A DNA stretch of 64,000 nucleotides from Methyloligella sp. GL2. GTDB taxonomy: Bacteria > Pseudomonadota > Alphaproteobacteria > Rhizobiales > Methyloligellaceae. Positions 26,963 through 35,114 of this stretch are shown here, one piece after another. The translations under genes were made by a program, and so were the position numbers. Each line of letters opens with the position of its first letter. Positions within the stretch are counted from its first letter, which is position 1. The notes beneath the pieces were generated by a model that did not search any database, was not told the origin of the DNA, and worked only from the letters and a program-made list of their open reading frames with translations. The stretch is taken from positions 1,563,501-1,627,500 of the forward strand of contig NZ_CP054476.1 in assembly GCF_013341275.1 (NCBI RefSeq). The letters are read 5' to 3'.

Positions 26963-27727
26963 ATGATAGAGCGAATACAGCACTTCTCCTCCGACGGCAT
27001 CGAGCTGGCGTATCTCGACGAAGGCGAGGGGGAGCCGATCTTGCTGGTCCATGGCTTCGCCTCCAACATCTTCGCCAATTGGGTCGATACGGGCTGGGTG
27101 AGAACGCTCACCAAAGCGGGGCGGCGGGTGATCGCCTTCGACAATCGCGGCCATGGACGCAGCACCAAGCTCTACGAGCCGGAGCTTTACGGCGCGCCGG
27201 ATATGGCGGCCGATGCGGTGCGGCTGCTCGATCATCTGAATATCGATAAGGCCGACGTGCTCGGCTATTCCATGGGCGCGCGGATCGCGGTCTTTATGGC
27301 GCTACGCTATCCGGAGCGGATGCGCAGCCTGATCATCGGCGGGCTCGGCATCAATCTGGTGCGGGGCATGATCGGGTCGTTGCCGCTGGCGCACGCGCTG
27401 GAGGCGGATAGTATCGACGAGGTCAGCAATCCGACGGCGCGGAGTTTCCGCAGCTTTGCCGAATCCACCAAGAGCGACTTGAAGGCGCTCGCCGCCTGCA
27501 TGCGGGGCCCGCGGGAAAAAGTGCTCCGGGAAGATCTCTCCACGCTCTCCCTGCCGGTGCTGGTGGTGGTGGGCGATCAAGATGTGATCGGCGGCTCGGG
27601 CGGAGAGCTTGCAGCCTTGATCCCCAATGCCCAGTTCACTGAGTTGAAGAACCGGGATCATATGCGCGCGGTTGGCGATAAGAGTTTTAAGGAAGCCGTA
27701 CTCGACTTTTTAAGCCAGCGGCGTTAA
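26963..27727 (+). CDS. Alpha/beta hydrolase
   Basis: 254 residues. The oxyanion region is LVHGFASN, the nucleophile elbow is GYSMGAR (Ser at about 95), the acid is in VVGDQDVI, and the His is in LKNRDHMRAVG. The fold covers esterases, lactonases and dehalogenases; the substrate is unknown. It is divergent from the zinc-finger/monooxygenase pair across a 60-nt gap and has no clear ribosome-binding site. Confidence 0.88.
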   Translation: MIERIQHFSSDGIELAYLDEGEGEPILLVHGFASNIFANWVDTGWVRTLTKAGRRVIAFDNRGHGRSTKLYEPELYGAPDMAADAVRLLDHLNIDKADVLGYSMGARIAVFMALRYPERMRSLIIGGLGINLVRGMIGSLPLAHALEADSIDEVSNPTARSFRSFAESTKSDLKALAACMRGPREKVLREDLSTLSLPVLVVVGDQDVIGGSGGELAALIPNAQFTELKNRDHMRAVGDKSFKEAVLDFLSQRR

Positions 27728-27795
27728 GCCGACAAAAGGTCCAAAGAGGGCTTGAGGCGCGAAGCGCCCTTCTCGGGAAATGCCCAGAGGTTGCC

Positions 27796-28629
27796 ATGTC
27801 GAAGACCGCTGTCAAACAGCAGCAGCTGAAGAGTGTCGATCCGATCTGGTCGCGCATTCAGTCGGAAGCCGATCAAATCCGCATTAGCGAGCCGGCGCTT
27901 GCCGGTTTTGTCTATGCCACCGTGCTGAGCCATGCACGGCTGGAGGAGGCGCTGTGTCACCGGCTTTCCCAGCGGCTGCAGCATACCAGCGGCGATGCCG
28001 GGCTGCTCAACCGGACCTTCCTGGAGATTGTGGAGCAGGCGCCGGAGCTGGGCGAGAAAGTGCGCTCGGATCTGGCCGCTTGGGCAACGCGCGATCCGGC
28101 CTGCGAGCGGGTGATCGAGCCCTTGCTGTATTTCAAGGGCTTCCACGCCTTGCAGACCTATCGCTTCGCCCATGAGCTGTGGAAGCAGGGGCGCCGCGAT
28201 TTCGCGCTCTATCTGCAGAGCCAGGGCAGCCGCGTCTTCGCTGTCGATATCCACCCGGCAGCGCGCATCGGCAAGGGCATCATGCTCGATCATGCCACCG
28301 GCATCGTCATCGGCGAGACGGCGGTGATCGGCGATAATTGCTCGCTGCTGCACGGCGTCACCCTGGGCGGCACCGGCAATGAGAGCGGCGACCGGCATCC
28401 GAAGATCGGCTCCGGCGTGATGCTGGGGGCGGGCGCCAAGGTTCTGGGCAACATCAAGATCGGCGATTGCAGCCGGGTTGCTTCGGGCAGCGTGGTGCTG
28501 AAGGATGTGCCGGCCCGGCGCACGGTGGCCGGGGTTCCGGCCCGCGAGGTCGGCTTTGCCGGCTGCGAGGAGCCGGCCATCACCATGGACCAGTTCGTGG
28601 CAGGGATCGACGAGGCCGATCGGGACTAG
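27796..28629 (+). CDS. cysE: Serine O-acetyltransferase
   Basis: 277 residues with CAGAGG before the ATG. An N-terminal helical domain (1-160) precedes a left-handed beta-helix (DIHPAARIGKGIMLDHATGI, GETAVIGDNCSLLHGVTLGG) containing the catalytic Asp/His pairs. It forms O-acetylserine for cysteine synthesis. The C-terminal tail that mediates cysteine feedback and CysK binding is present but does not end in the classic DFSI/Ile form. Confidence 0.95.
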   Translation: MSKTAVKQQQLKSVDPIWSRIQSEADQIRISEPALAGFVYATVLSHARLEEALCHRLSQRLQHTSGDAGLLNRTFLEIVEQAPELGEKVRSDLAAWATRDPACERVIEPLLYFKGFHALQTYRFAHELWKQGRRDFALYLQSQGSRVFAVDIHPAARIGKGIMLDHATGIVIGETAVIGDNCSLLHGVTLGGTGNESGDRHPKIGSGVMLGAGAKVLGNIKIGDCSRVASGSVVLKDVPARRTVAGVPAREVGFAGCEEPAITMDQFVAGIDEADRD

Positions 28630-28736
28630 AACGCGCGTCCAAGGCGCAAATCAGTAGATTTCGCCGTTTTCGCCCGAATGGCTCCGCCGATCTTACAGGC
28701 GGCCGATTGGGAGCTGGCGGCAGTAAAGGAGAGTTC

Positions 28737-28949
28737 GTGACCAAGGAAGAGATCATCAAGCTTGAGCAGTACATGCAGCGCCTGTTCCGCCTGCCGGATT
28801 TGCAGGTGCGGCAGCGGCCGAAGAAGGACGATTCCGCCGAGGTCTATATCGGCGACGAGTTCATCGGGGTGCTGTTCCGGGACGATGACGACGACGATCT
28901 CGCCTATCAGTTCCAGATGGCGATCCTGGATTTCGATCTCGCCGGCTAA
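28737..28949 (+). CDS. DUF3126 family small protein
   Basis: 70 residues from GTG 28737 with AAGGAG 5 nt upstream. The text KLEQYMQRLFRLPDLQVRQR, EVYIGDEFIGVLFRD and DEDDLAYQFQMAIL-like acidic end are typical of DUF3126, a short alphaproteobacterial family often found next to cysE. Function unknown. It is followed by a strong terminator and lies about 110 nt after cysE, so the two may be cotranscribed. Confidence 0.85.
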   Translation: MTKEEIIKLEQYMQRLFRLPDLQVRQRPKKDDSAEVYIGDEFIGVLFRDDDDDDLAYQFQMAILDFDLAG

Positions 28950-28999
28950 CGCTGAATCGCGCGTCTCGCTTTGAGGCGGGCTCGCGCCGCGTATTTTCC

Positions 29000-29028
29000 A
29001 GAGGGGCCTCGCTTGGCCCCTCTTTTTT
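29000..29028 (+). terminator. Rho-independent terminator after DUF3126
   Basis: AGAGGGGCC-TCGCTT-GGCCCCTCT followed by six T. It ends the cysE-DUF3126 transcript. Confidence 0.92.
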
Positions 29029-29112
29029 ATTCATTCGCAATGGCTTAGCGCCGCCCATGCCGGTCCGGTAGGCGCGCGCCGCGGCGATCTTCGTCTGCCT
29101 TGCGGACGATGG

Positions 29113-29127
29113 TTAACCAATAGTTAA
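29113..29127 (-). promoter_or_regulatory. CtrA-binding box
   Basis: On the minus strand this reads TTAA-N7-TTAACCAT, the full consensus of the alphaproteobacterial cell-cycle regulator CtrA. It lies 75 nt upstream of the 29202 gene start. Binding is inferred from consensus alone. Confidence 0.65.
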
Positions 29128-29201
29128 AATTTCATACAAACCCCATGGTTTGCTTGGTTAGAGTGGCCTCACGGGAAGGCAAGCATCGTGGGGGAGAGCC
29201 G

Positions 29202-29513
29202 ATGCAATCTGTTTGGGTCACGCTCTACATCATGGCGGTCGGCTTCGTGTCGGCAGGGATCTTGTCGAGCTTCGTGCAATGGATCTCGGGGAAGCCAGCC
29301 CGTTTCGAACTCGCACCGGAGACGTTTCTTGCCTCGCTTGTCGGCGTGGCGCTGGGCGCGGTCGCCGGACCGGCAATTCTGATGCGCAATGCCTGGTGGG
29401 GGTTGAAGCTGCAGGACCGGCCGCCGTTCTGGTTCGGCCTTTCGGCCATTCTCGCCGGTGTTTGGAGTCTTTTTTCGGGCACTATCCTGCTGGCCATCGT
29501 TTTCGCCGTCTAG
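29202..29513 (+). CDS. Small integral membrane protein (DUF6949-like)
   Basis: 103 residues from ATG 29202 (GGGGGAGAG upstream). Three hydrophobic helices (about 5-27, 42-62, 78-102) with the central motif NAWWGLKLQDRPPFWFGLSA. It looks like a short conserved membrane protein of Hyphomicrobiales, possibly DUF6949. Function unknown; the upstream CtrA box hints at cell-cycle control. Confidence 0.7.
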   Translation: MQSVWVTLYIMAVGFVSAGILSSFVQWISGKPARFELAPETFLASLVGVALGAVAGPAILMRNAWWGLKLQDRPPFWFGLSAILAGVWSLFSGTILLAIVFAV

Positions 29514-29560
29514 GCGATCGTGCGATCCAGCCTTCGAGAACTCCGCCTCAAAAAGGAAGA

Positions 29561-29594
29561 GAGCCGGTCTCTTGGGGGAGAGACCGGCTCAGTT
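29561..29594 (+). terminator. Rho-independent terminator after the 29.2 kb membrane protein
   Basis: Perfect 12-bp stem GAGCCGGTCTCT/AGAGACCGGCTC followed by AGTTT. A second stem (GGCCCGGCG/CGCCGGGCC, 29597-29636) next to it may serve the convergent BTLCP gene. Confidence 0.85.
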
Positions 29595-29680
29595 TAGGCC
29601 CGGCGGGGTCGGGGATGGGTGGGATGGCGCCGGGCCCTGGGGGAACTGTGTGATTCCGATTGGCCGGTGAGGGACCTCGT

Positions 29681-30334
29681 TTATCGGTTGCTCTGGGATG
29701 CCGAGAACTGGGTCTGCGGCAGCTGCGAGGGCGGAACCAGCGAAATCCAGACCAGCGGATTGCGCTCCGATTGCCGCTTCACATAGACGTAGGGCGTGTC
29801 GGTCCACAGCCGGATCTGGGACTGCTTGTTGTCGAGGATGTAATCGCCCTTGTCGGTCCGCACCGTCAGAACGGCATGGCCTTCATTATTCTCGTCGCGC
29901 ACCACGGTGATGAGCAGGGCCGATTGCGGCCAGCCGCGCTGCATCAGCATCTTGCGCTTCAACAGCACGTAGTCTTCGCAATCGCCGCTGGAGGCAGGAT
30001 AGGTCCACACCTCCGGCTGGCCGTAGAGCTCCATATCGCTCATCGGCGCGATCGACTGATTGACCATCTCGTTGACGCGGATCAGCTCGCCGATAGAGCG
30101 CTCGCTCAGCCGGACACGAAACCGCTTCACGGAACGGTCGGTGCATTCGCCGCGGTTTTCGCGGCAGAAGGTGACATAGCCGATCGGCGGCAGAGTCTGC
30201 CCGAAGGCCTGCATATAATAAGCCTTCTGCACGGTGGCGGTGTGCGTCACCGGGATAACGTGGTCGGTCGTTGCTTTCGCCGAGTACGATGACGCGAACA
30301 TCAGCAATGCCATGCCAAGCAAAAAGTGTCTCAT
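29681..30334 (-). CDS. BTLCP transglutaminase-like cysteine peptidase
   Basis: 217 residues with AGGGGGGC upstream of the ATG. Signal peptide to about residue 22 (YSAKATT). The papain-like triad is Cys in SSGDCEDYVLLKR, His in NEGHAVLTV and Asp in DYILDNKQ. Bacterial members (DUF920, LapG-like) cleave adhesins or process periplasmic proteins. No LapA/LapD partner lies nearby. The upstream region is AT-rich and carries repeated elements. Confidence 0.88.
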   Translation of the reverse strand: MRHFLLGMALLMFASSYSAKATTDHVIPVTHTATVQKAYYMQAFGQTLPPIGYVTFCRENRGECTDRSVKRFRVRLSERSIGELIRVNEMVNQSIAPMSDMELYGQPEVWTYPASSGDCEDYVLLKRKMLMQRGWPQSALLITVVRDENNEGHAVLTVRTDKGDYILDNKQSQIRLWTDTPYVYVKRQSERNPLVWISLVPPSQLPQTQFSASQSNR

Positions 30335-30380
30335 AAAGCCCCCCTGTTCTTGAGAGGCACTGTCTCACAAAGTTTTTTAT

Positions 30381-30481
30381 GTCGAGATAAGTCGAGATAC
30401 TTGTTTCAATATGTATTTGAGATTGTTTCTCGGAAAATTTGTCTAAAATTTTAGCGATCTGAAATTTATCTAAAATTTTAG
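30381..30481. repeat. AT-rich regulatory region with two kinds of direct repeat
   Basis: A tandem 10-mer (GTCGAGATAA, GTCGAGATAC at 30381-30400) is followed by two near-identical 20-mers (30435-30454, 30462-30481; 19 of 20 match). Each 20-mer ends in the 12-bp palindrome CTAAAATTTTAG. It lies 45-150 nt upstream of the BTLCP start in a strikingly AT-rich patch. It probably contains operator sites; the protein is unknown. Confidence 0.6.
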
Positions 30482-30565
30482 GGAAACTGGTACAAAACAT
30501 AAACCAAACGCGATCATCCCGCCGGTTTGAGAACAAACGGGCAGGGGAGGTCGCCTCGATGGCCT

Positions 30566-30595
30566 GGGCCTCCGCTTCTCGGAGGCCCTTTCGCT
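30566..30595 (+). terminator. Strong plus-strand terminator without an upstream gene
   Basis: GGGCCTCC-GCTTCTC-GGAGGCCC followed by TTTCGCTTTT. The T-rich side is on the plus strand, where no plus-strand gene ends. It may end a small RNA starting in the AT-rich region, or serve the minus-strand PilZ gene, whose stop is 34 nt away. Confidence 0.6.
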
Positions 30596-30628
30596 TTTGT
30601 CGGTGTGAAGAGTGACGCGCCGGGGCGT

Positions 30629-31327
30629 CTAGCCGAAGGAGTGTTCGATACTGTCGGGATCTTGGACTTCGGCGAATTTAATTGCGACGCCGTGCTCGTG
30701 GTCGCGGATCACCCGGCCACGCATGCGGCCCAGCACGACCATCGTGCCCATCGGCGGCTTGGGCGTGACCTCGATAGAGGCGCCGCTCAAGGAGACGTCG
30801 ATCACCCGGCAGTCATAGGACTTGCCGTCGGGCAGGATCAGCTTGGATTGGCGCTTCTTCGGGGCGCGGCGCTCATGGATGCGCGTTTCGGCGTCGCCGA
30901 GGAGATCCTGGTTCGACGACCAGGTCAGCAGATTGGCAATCTTCTCGCGGCGCACCGGGCTGGCGACGATCTTGACGGCGAAGCCGCCTTCGAAGCCGCG
31001 CGCGACGATACCCTCGATGCGGCCGAAATTGTCGAGATAGGCGACGATGCGTTCGCCGCGCTGACACGAGACCGGGGAGAGCAGCGCCATTCCGCCGGCC
31101 GACATGTTGATGACGCGGCAGGGGAATTCCTGCTTATCTTCACGCATGAAGCGGCCGAAGATGCGCACCGGCACACGGCGAAACATCCTGCGGTCAGGCA
31201 CGATGCGAGGTCTGTGCCGGCTGGATTGAGGCTTGGCTTCCGGGTGTGGCCCGGCGTTGGGATCGGCCGAGATATGCTCGGCTGTGTGAGCGCTTATCAT
31301 TGTATGGACCCGCAGCCGCCATTTCAT
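30629..31327 (-). CDS. Tandem PilZ-domain protein
   Basis: 232 residues; ATG at residue 10 (31300) is an alternative start, since neither has a clear ribosome-binding site. Domain 1 (about 45-125) has RRMFRRVPVR and VINMSAGG; domain 2 (about 145-228) has ERRAPKKRQ and VIDVSLSG. Both keep the RxxxR...(D/N)xSxxG pattern that binds c-di-GMP in PilZ proteins, the first with Asn for Asp. No enzymatic domain is fused. It is probably a c-di-GMP effector in motility or surface behaviour. Confidence 0.85.
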   Translation of the reverse strand: MKWRLRVHTMISAHTAEHISADPNAGPHPEAKPQSSRHRPRIVPDRRMFRRVPVRIFGRFMREDKQEFPCRVINMSAGGMALLSPVSCQRGERIVAYLDNFGRIEGIVARGFEGGFAVKIVASPVRREKIANLLTWSSNQDLLGDAETRIHERRAPKKRQSKLILPDGKSYDCRVIDVSLSGASIEVTPKPPMGTMVVLGRMRGRVIRDHEHGVAIKFAEVQDPDSIEHSFG

Positions 31328-31381
31328 GCGGCTAGCTTTATGAGCCTTTGTCCAGCGCTGTCGAGGCTAGGGCCAAGCCTA

Positions 31382-31396
31382 TTAACGAATGGCTAA
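31382..31396 (-). promoter_or_regulatory. Near-consensus CtrA box upstream of the PilZ gene
   Basis: Minus strand reads TTAG-N7-TTAA, one mismatch from TTAA-N7-TTAA, 55 nt upstream of the PilZ start. Weaker than the 29.1 kb site. Confidence 0.3.
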
Positions 31397-31443
31397 AAGC
31401 CTGACCAAGTTGGGCAAAATAATCCGTGTGCTTACCAATTGCT

Positions 31444-32049
31444 TTAATCGCGCGAACTCAATCCGCCGTCATGCACGGTGAAGCGGGAGCGGATGAGCGC
31501 CTCGAGCTGGCTCGGATGAGGTGCCTCTTGCGGGCGCGGCGCTTGTGCCGGCTCGCCCTTCGGCCAGTGCAAGGCGGTGTCGATCAGCTCCAAGGTGAGA
31601 TCCGGCTCGGCGCCAAGCCAGAAGGGCGCATCGGCGGCGGCGATGGCGCCGAGACAGCGATTCACCGCATCCCCGCCATGGGTCAACGGCATGAGCAGCA
31701 GGTCGAACCGGCAGCTGCGGCCGGACTTGGTGTGGGCGAGGAAGGTCGCTTCGCCGACCGCGCCTTCGCCGAAGATGCGCACCAGAAGAGACGTCACCTC
31801 TTCACGATCCTCTTGCTCCCAAAGATCAAGGAAATCGGTTCCGCCGAGCTCGCGGCAGAATTGATGGCAGATCTTGGTGCCGACCAGACGGAAGCGATAG
31901 CGCATCGGCCCGGCGCATTCGGCGATAAAGGTTTCCGGCAATAGGGGTGCGATCGCGGCCGGCTCGATATCCAGACGGCGCGGAGCAAGACGTCCGTTTC
32001 GGACGCGGTTCCAATACGCGTAGAGAAGTTTCACTGTAGACTGTTTCAT
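31444..32049 (-). CDS. PAS domain protein (PAS_5 family)
   Basis: 201 residues. LLYAYWNRVRNGRLAPRRLDIEPAAIAPLLPETFIAE, RYRFRLVGTKICHQFCRELGG and LLLMPLTHGGDAV follow the pattern of the alphaproteobacterial PAS_5 family, stand-alone single-domain sensors whose ligands are unknown. A Pro-rich tail follows from about 165. No kinase or cyclase domain is attached. The 32050-32343 gap upstream holds promoters for this gene and rhomboid; no clear motif was seen in it. Confidence 0.75.
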   Translation of the reverse strand: MKQSTVKLLYAYWNRVRNGRLAPRRLDIEPAAIAPLLPETFIAECAGPMRYRFRLVGTKICHQFCRELGGTDFLDLWEQEDREEVTSLLVRIFGEGAVGEATFLAHTKSGRSCRFDLLLMPLTHGGDAVNRCLGAIAAADAPFWLGAEPDLTLELIDTALHWPKGEPAQAPRPQEAPHPSQLEALIRSRFTVHDGGLSSRD

Positions 32050-32343
32050 TACCCACCCCGTGGGCTCACGCTACATCCTCGCTTTGGCCTTCGCCTGCCT
32101 TGGCGCCGAAAAAGGTAAACGTCCCATTTTGGCACAAAGGCCTTAACTGCAAGGCCGCTCCTACAGATCTAAGCAGGGGCCGTGCCAAAGCGGAAAAAGC
32201 CCGGGGTTAATTAGCGTTACGGCTGGCAATCGAGGCGTTTTGCTGAAAAGGATGGTTAACCGGGCCTGGGGATAAACGGGCTTGGCAAGGCTGGGCGAGA
32301 TGCCGCCTTGCAGCCGGTGTCCCGCTATGGGAACAGGAGACCC

Positions 32344-33066
32344 ATGGAGCCCTCTGAACCGCTATTCAATGTGCCGCGTGCGGTGCTGTATTCGATGCTG
32401 CTGATGGTCGCGGTGCAGGCGATCCGCGTCATGCTGCCGGATGAAACCGATCTGATTATGCTGCTCAGCCTCGCCTTCATTCCGGCGCGCTATAGCGGGG
32501 AGGCGGGGATTCTGCCCGGCGGCTATGTGGCGGCGGTCACCTCCTTCGTCACCTATATGATCGTGCATGGCGGCTGGGTGCATCTGCTGGTCAATATGCT
32601 GTGGATGCTGGCCTTCGGCAGCGCCGTGGCGCGGCGGATCGGCAGCTCCCGCTTCCTGTATTTCTCGATCCTGGCGGGAATCGCCGGCGCACTGACGCAT
32701 CTGGCGTTCCATTGGGGCGAGCAGGCCCCGGTGGTCGGCGCCTCGGCGGCGATTTCGGGACAGATGGCGGCGGCGATCCGCTTCGTGTTCCGGGCCGGGC
32801 CGCAAACCTACGCTCTTGCGGGGCAGCGCGATTGGTCCGCGGTGCCGCTGGCCAGCCTCGGCCAGACGCTGAGCGATCCGCGGATCTTGCTGTTCCTCGG
32901 GATCTGGGTGGTGATCAACATCGCCTTCGGGCTCAGCACGCCGATCTCCGGCGTTTCCAGCGGCGGGGTCGCCTGGGAGGCCCATATCGGCGGCTTCCTG
33001 TTTGGACTTCTGGCGTTCGGATGGTTCGATCGTCCGACCCCGAAGCCGGATGCGGCGACGGTCTGA
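32344..33066 (+). CDS. Rhomboid family intramembrane serine protease
   Basis: 240 residues from ATG 32344 (AGGAGA upstream). Six membrane helices; HGGWVHLLVNMLWM (HxxxN in helix 2), the serine in VGASAAISGQMAA, and the catalytic His in AHIGGFLFGLL. It cleaves substrates within the membrane. A large Arg-poor insert (FRAGPQTYALAGQRDWSAVP) sits between helices 4 and 5. It is ended by a terminator overlapping the stop codon. Confidence 0.9.
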   Translation: MEPSEPLFNVPRAVLYSMLLMVAVQAIRVMLPDETDLIMLLSLAFIPARYSGEAGILPGGYVAAVTSFVTYMIVHGGWVHLLVNMLWMLAFGSAVARRIGSSRFLYFSILAGIAGALTHLAFHWGEQAPVVGASAAISGQMAAAIRFVFRAGPQTYALAGQRDWSAVPLASLGQTLSDPRILLFLGIWVVINIAFGLSTPISGVSSGGVAWEAHIGGFLFGLLAFGWFDRPTPKPDAATV

Positions 33067-33089
33067 AACGGCCGATTTTTGGCCGTTTT
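33066..33089 (+). terminator. Rho-independent terminator after rhomboid
   Basis: AAACGGCC-GATTTTT-GGCCGTTT and a T-run, beginning on the last base of the stop codon. A second small stem (GCGC-AAAAA-GCGC-GTTTT) follows. Confidence 0.8.
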
Positions 33090-33198
33090 GCAGCGCAAAA
33101 AGCGCGTTTTCCTTCCCAGAAGAGCTTGTCAGGCATCATTTGCGGGGACATGATGTCGCAATCTAAGCGGGCGATGACGCCTGCACTGGGAGGAAACG

Positions 33199-33630
33199 AT
33201 GAATGTTGCGGCAATTCTAAAACTAAAGGGGCGGGAGGTCATGACCGTGACTCCCGAAGCCTCGCTGCTTCAAGTCGCCGATCTGCTCACCGAACGCGGT
33301 ATCGGCTGTGTCGTCGTCGCCGAGGATGGCGGCAACGTGGTCGGCATCATCTCCGAGCGCGATATCGTGCGGGCGCTGGGCAAGCGCGGCGCGAAGGTGC
33401 TGGAGGAGCCGGTCAGCTCCTGCATGACCAAGGATGTGGTGAGCTGCCGCGAGGCCGATACGATTGAGCAGCTGATGTCCGAGATGACGGCGCATCGCTT
33501 CCGGCATATGCCGGTGGTCGAGCGCGGCCAGCTTGCTGGGCTGGTGTCGATCGGCGATGTGGTGAAGATGCGGATTGCGGCGGCGGAGATGGAAGCGGCC
33601 GCGATGCGCGATTACATCGCGACCGGCTAA
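33199..33630 (+). CDS. Twin CBS-domain protein
   Basis: 143 residues; GGGAGGAAACG precedes the ATG. Two CBS motifs (VMTVTPEASLLQVADLLTER with GIISERDIVRAL; CMTKDVVSCREADTIEQLMS with LVSIGDVVKMRI). Stand-alone twin CBS proteins bind adenosyl ligands such as AMP, ATP or NADH and tune partner enzymes. Its stop codon shares bases with the stop of the convergent patatin gene (CTAA, 33627-33630). Confidence 0.92.
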   Translation: MNVAAILKLKGREVMTVTPEASLLQVADLLTERGIGCVVVAEDGGNVVGIISERDIVRALGKRGAKVLEEPVSSCMTKDVVSCREADTIEQLMSEMTAHRFRHMPVVERGQLAGLVSIGDVVKMRIAAAEMEAAAMRDYIATG

Positions 33631-34550
33631 ACCGCCATCATGCTGATGGAATTGCGGATATCGCTGAGGTGACGCGCAGTCGCCTCGGCGCCCGCCGTGA
33701 TGGCTTCTTCCGCCCGATGGAAATCGAACAGGCCGATATTGCCGACGCGCGGATTGATGGTGATATCCGGCGGGTCGCCGGCTAGGCGCGAGCGGGAGAT
33801 GCGGTCCTGGGTGATGTTGATCGCATCCATCATCACCGAAGAGATGCCGGGCGCATCGCGCTTGCCGAAAAGCTGACGCTGAAGCAGGCGGACCGCCGAC
33901 CGGCCGTTACCGCCCGGCGCTGCTGCGTCGGTGGGGTCGGGCTGCTCGGCGATGGCGTTCTGATCGGGAATGACCCCGCCGCGGCTGAACAGATCCGAGC
34001 TGAGATTGACCGCGATGACCAGCCGCGCGCCCAGCGCCCGGCAGACCGAGACGGGAATCGGGTTGACCAGCGCGCCGTCGATCAGCCAGCGGCCGTCGAT
34101 CTGGATGGGCCGGAAAATGCCGGGGAGGGCGTAGGACGCCTTCAGCGCATCGACCAAGGAGCCCTTGCTGAGCCAAACCTCGTGCCCGGTGCCGAGCTCG
34201 GTGGCCACGGCAACGAATTTCCGCGGCAGATCCTCGATGCTGTAATCGTTGAGATGGGCTTCCAGCCGGCTTGAGAGCCGTTGGCCGGTGATCAGTCCGG
34301 AACCGCCGAAATTCAGATCGACGAAGCCGAAAACCCGGCGGCGGGTGAGGCTGGTTGCGAATTCGTGCAGCTCAGGGAGGCGGTCCGTCACATAACAGGC
34401 GCCCGCAACGGCGCCGATCGATGTACCAGCGATGATGTCGGGTTCGATCCCCGCCTCGCGCAAGCTGCGTAGAACGCCAAGATGCGCCCAGCCGCGCGCT
34501 GCGCCGCCACCAAGGGCGATGCCGATTTTCGGTCTCGCCATGTAATTCAT
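33627..34550 (-). CDS. Patatin-like phospholipase (RssA-type)
   Basis: 307 residues. Oxyanion hole GGGAARGWAHLG, nucleophile GTSIGA (Ser at about 43), and catalytic Asp in DGALVNPIP form the patatin dyad. RssA-type members are cytoplasmic serine esterases. It contains a Pro/Gly-rich stretch (about 195-215). It ends in a 4-nt convergent overlap with the CBS gene. Confidence 0.92.
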   Translation of the reverse strand: MNYMARPKIGIALGGGAARGWAHLGVLRSLREAGIEPDIIAGTSIGAVAGACYVTDRLPELHEFATSLTRRRVFGFVDLNFGGSGLITGQRLSSRLEAHLNDYSIEDLPRKFVAVATELGTGHEVWLSKGSLVDALKASYALPGIFRPIQIDGRWLIDGALVNPIPVSVCRALGARLVIAVNLSSDLFSRGGVIPDQNAIAEQPDPTDAAAPGGNGRSAVRLLQRQLFGKRDAPGISSVMMDAINITQDRISRSRLAGDPPDITINPRVGNIGLFDFHRAEEAITAGAEATARHLSDIRNSISMMAV

Positions 34551-34652
34551 TCTAAAACCCCGAGCATTGCGCGGGCGGGTTACGCCTTACTTCTCCAGCA
34601 TATGAGCATAGAGCAGCATAATGTGGAGTCTTTAAGGTTCACTTGCGGCGTC

Positions 34653-35111
34653 TCAATGATCGTAGGTCTTTGCCGGATCGAACAGCTTATTATCGTCGAC
34701 GAAGCGTAAACGGGTGCTCCCATCGGGGGCAGAAGAGGCGGCCCGATAGAAACAGGTGCGCCGTCCGGTATGGCAGGCGGCCTTCTCGCCCCGCATTTCA
34801 ACCAGCATCCAGACGGCATCCTGATCGCAATCGGTGCGGAGCTCGACGACCTTCTGGGTGTTGCCGCTGGTCTCGCCCTTCTTCCAGAGCTTGTTCCGCG
34901 AGCGGCTGAAATAATGCGCTTCGCCGGTCTCCAGGGTGAGCCGGAGCGCCTCGTCGTTCATATAGGCGAGCATCAGCACCTGCCCGGTCTTCGCGTCTGT
35001 CGCGACGACCGGCAGGGTGCCGTCAGGTCCGAATCTGGGAGTGAACGCGGTGCCTTCTTCGAGGGCCTGCTTGCCGGTTTGGTCCGCGCTCGATGGGGGC
35101 GCGGAAGACAT
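34653..35111 (-). CDS. hisI: Phosphoribosyl-AMP cyclohydrolase
   Basis: 152 residues. The metal-binding core DCDQDAVWM, the [11 protein letters not shown] cysteines and [19 protein letters not shown] are diagnostic. It opens the purine ring of PR-AMP in step 3 of histidine synthesis; there is no fused HisE. It starts 4 nt after the folE stop, so folE-hisI is an operon, an arrangement common in alphaproteobacteria. Confidence 0.95.
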   Translation of the reverse strand: MSSAPPSSADQTGKQALEEGTAFTPRFGPDGTLPVVATDAKTGQVLMLAYMNDEALRLTLETGEAHYFSRSRNKLWKKGETSGNTQKVVELRTDCDQDAVWMLVEMRGEKAACHTGRRTCFYRAASSAPDGSTRLRFVDDNKLFDPAKTYDH

Positions 35112-35114
35112 GGC

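Noticed and set aside
32250-32262. CtrA half-site (minus strand TTAACCAT) before rhomboid
   Set aside because: There is no second TTAA at the right spacing, so only half of the box is present.
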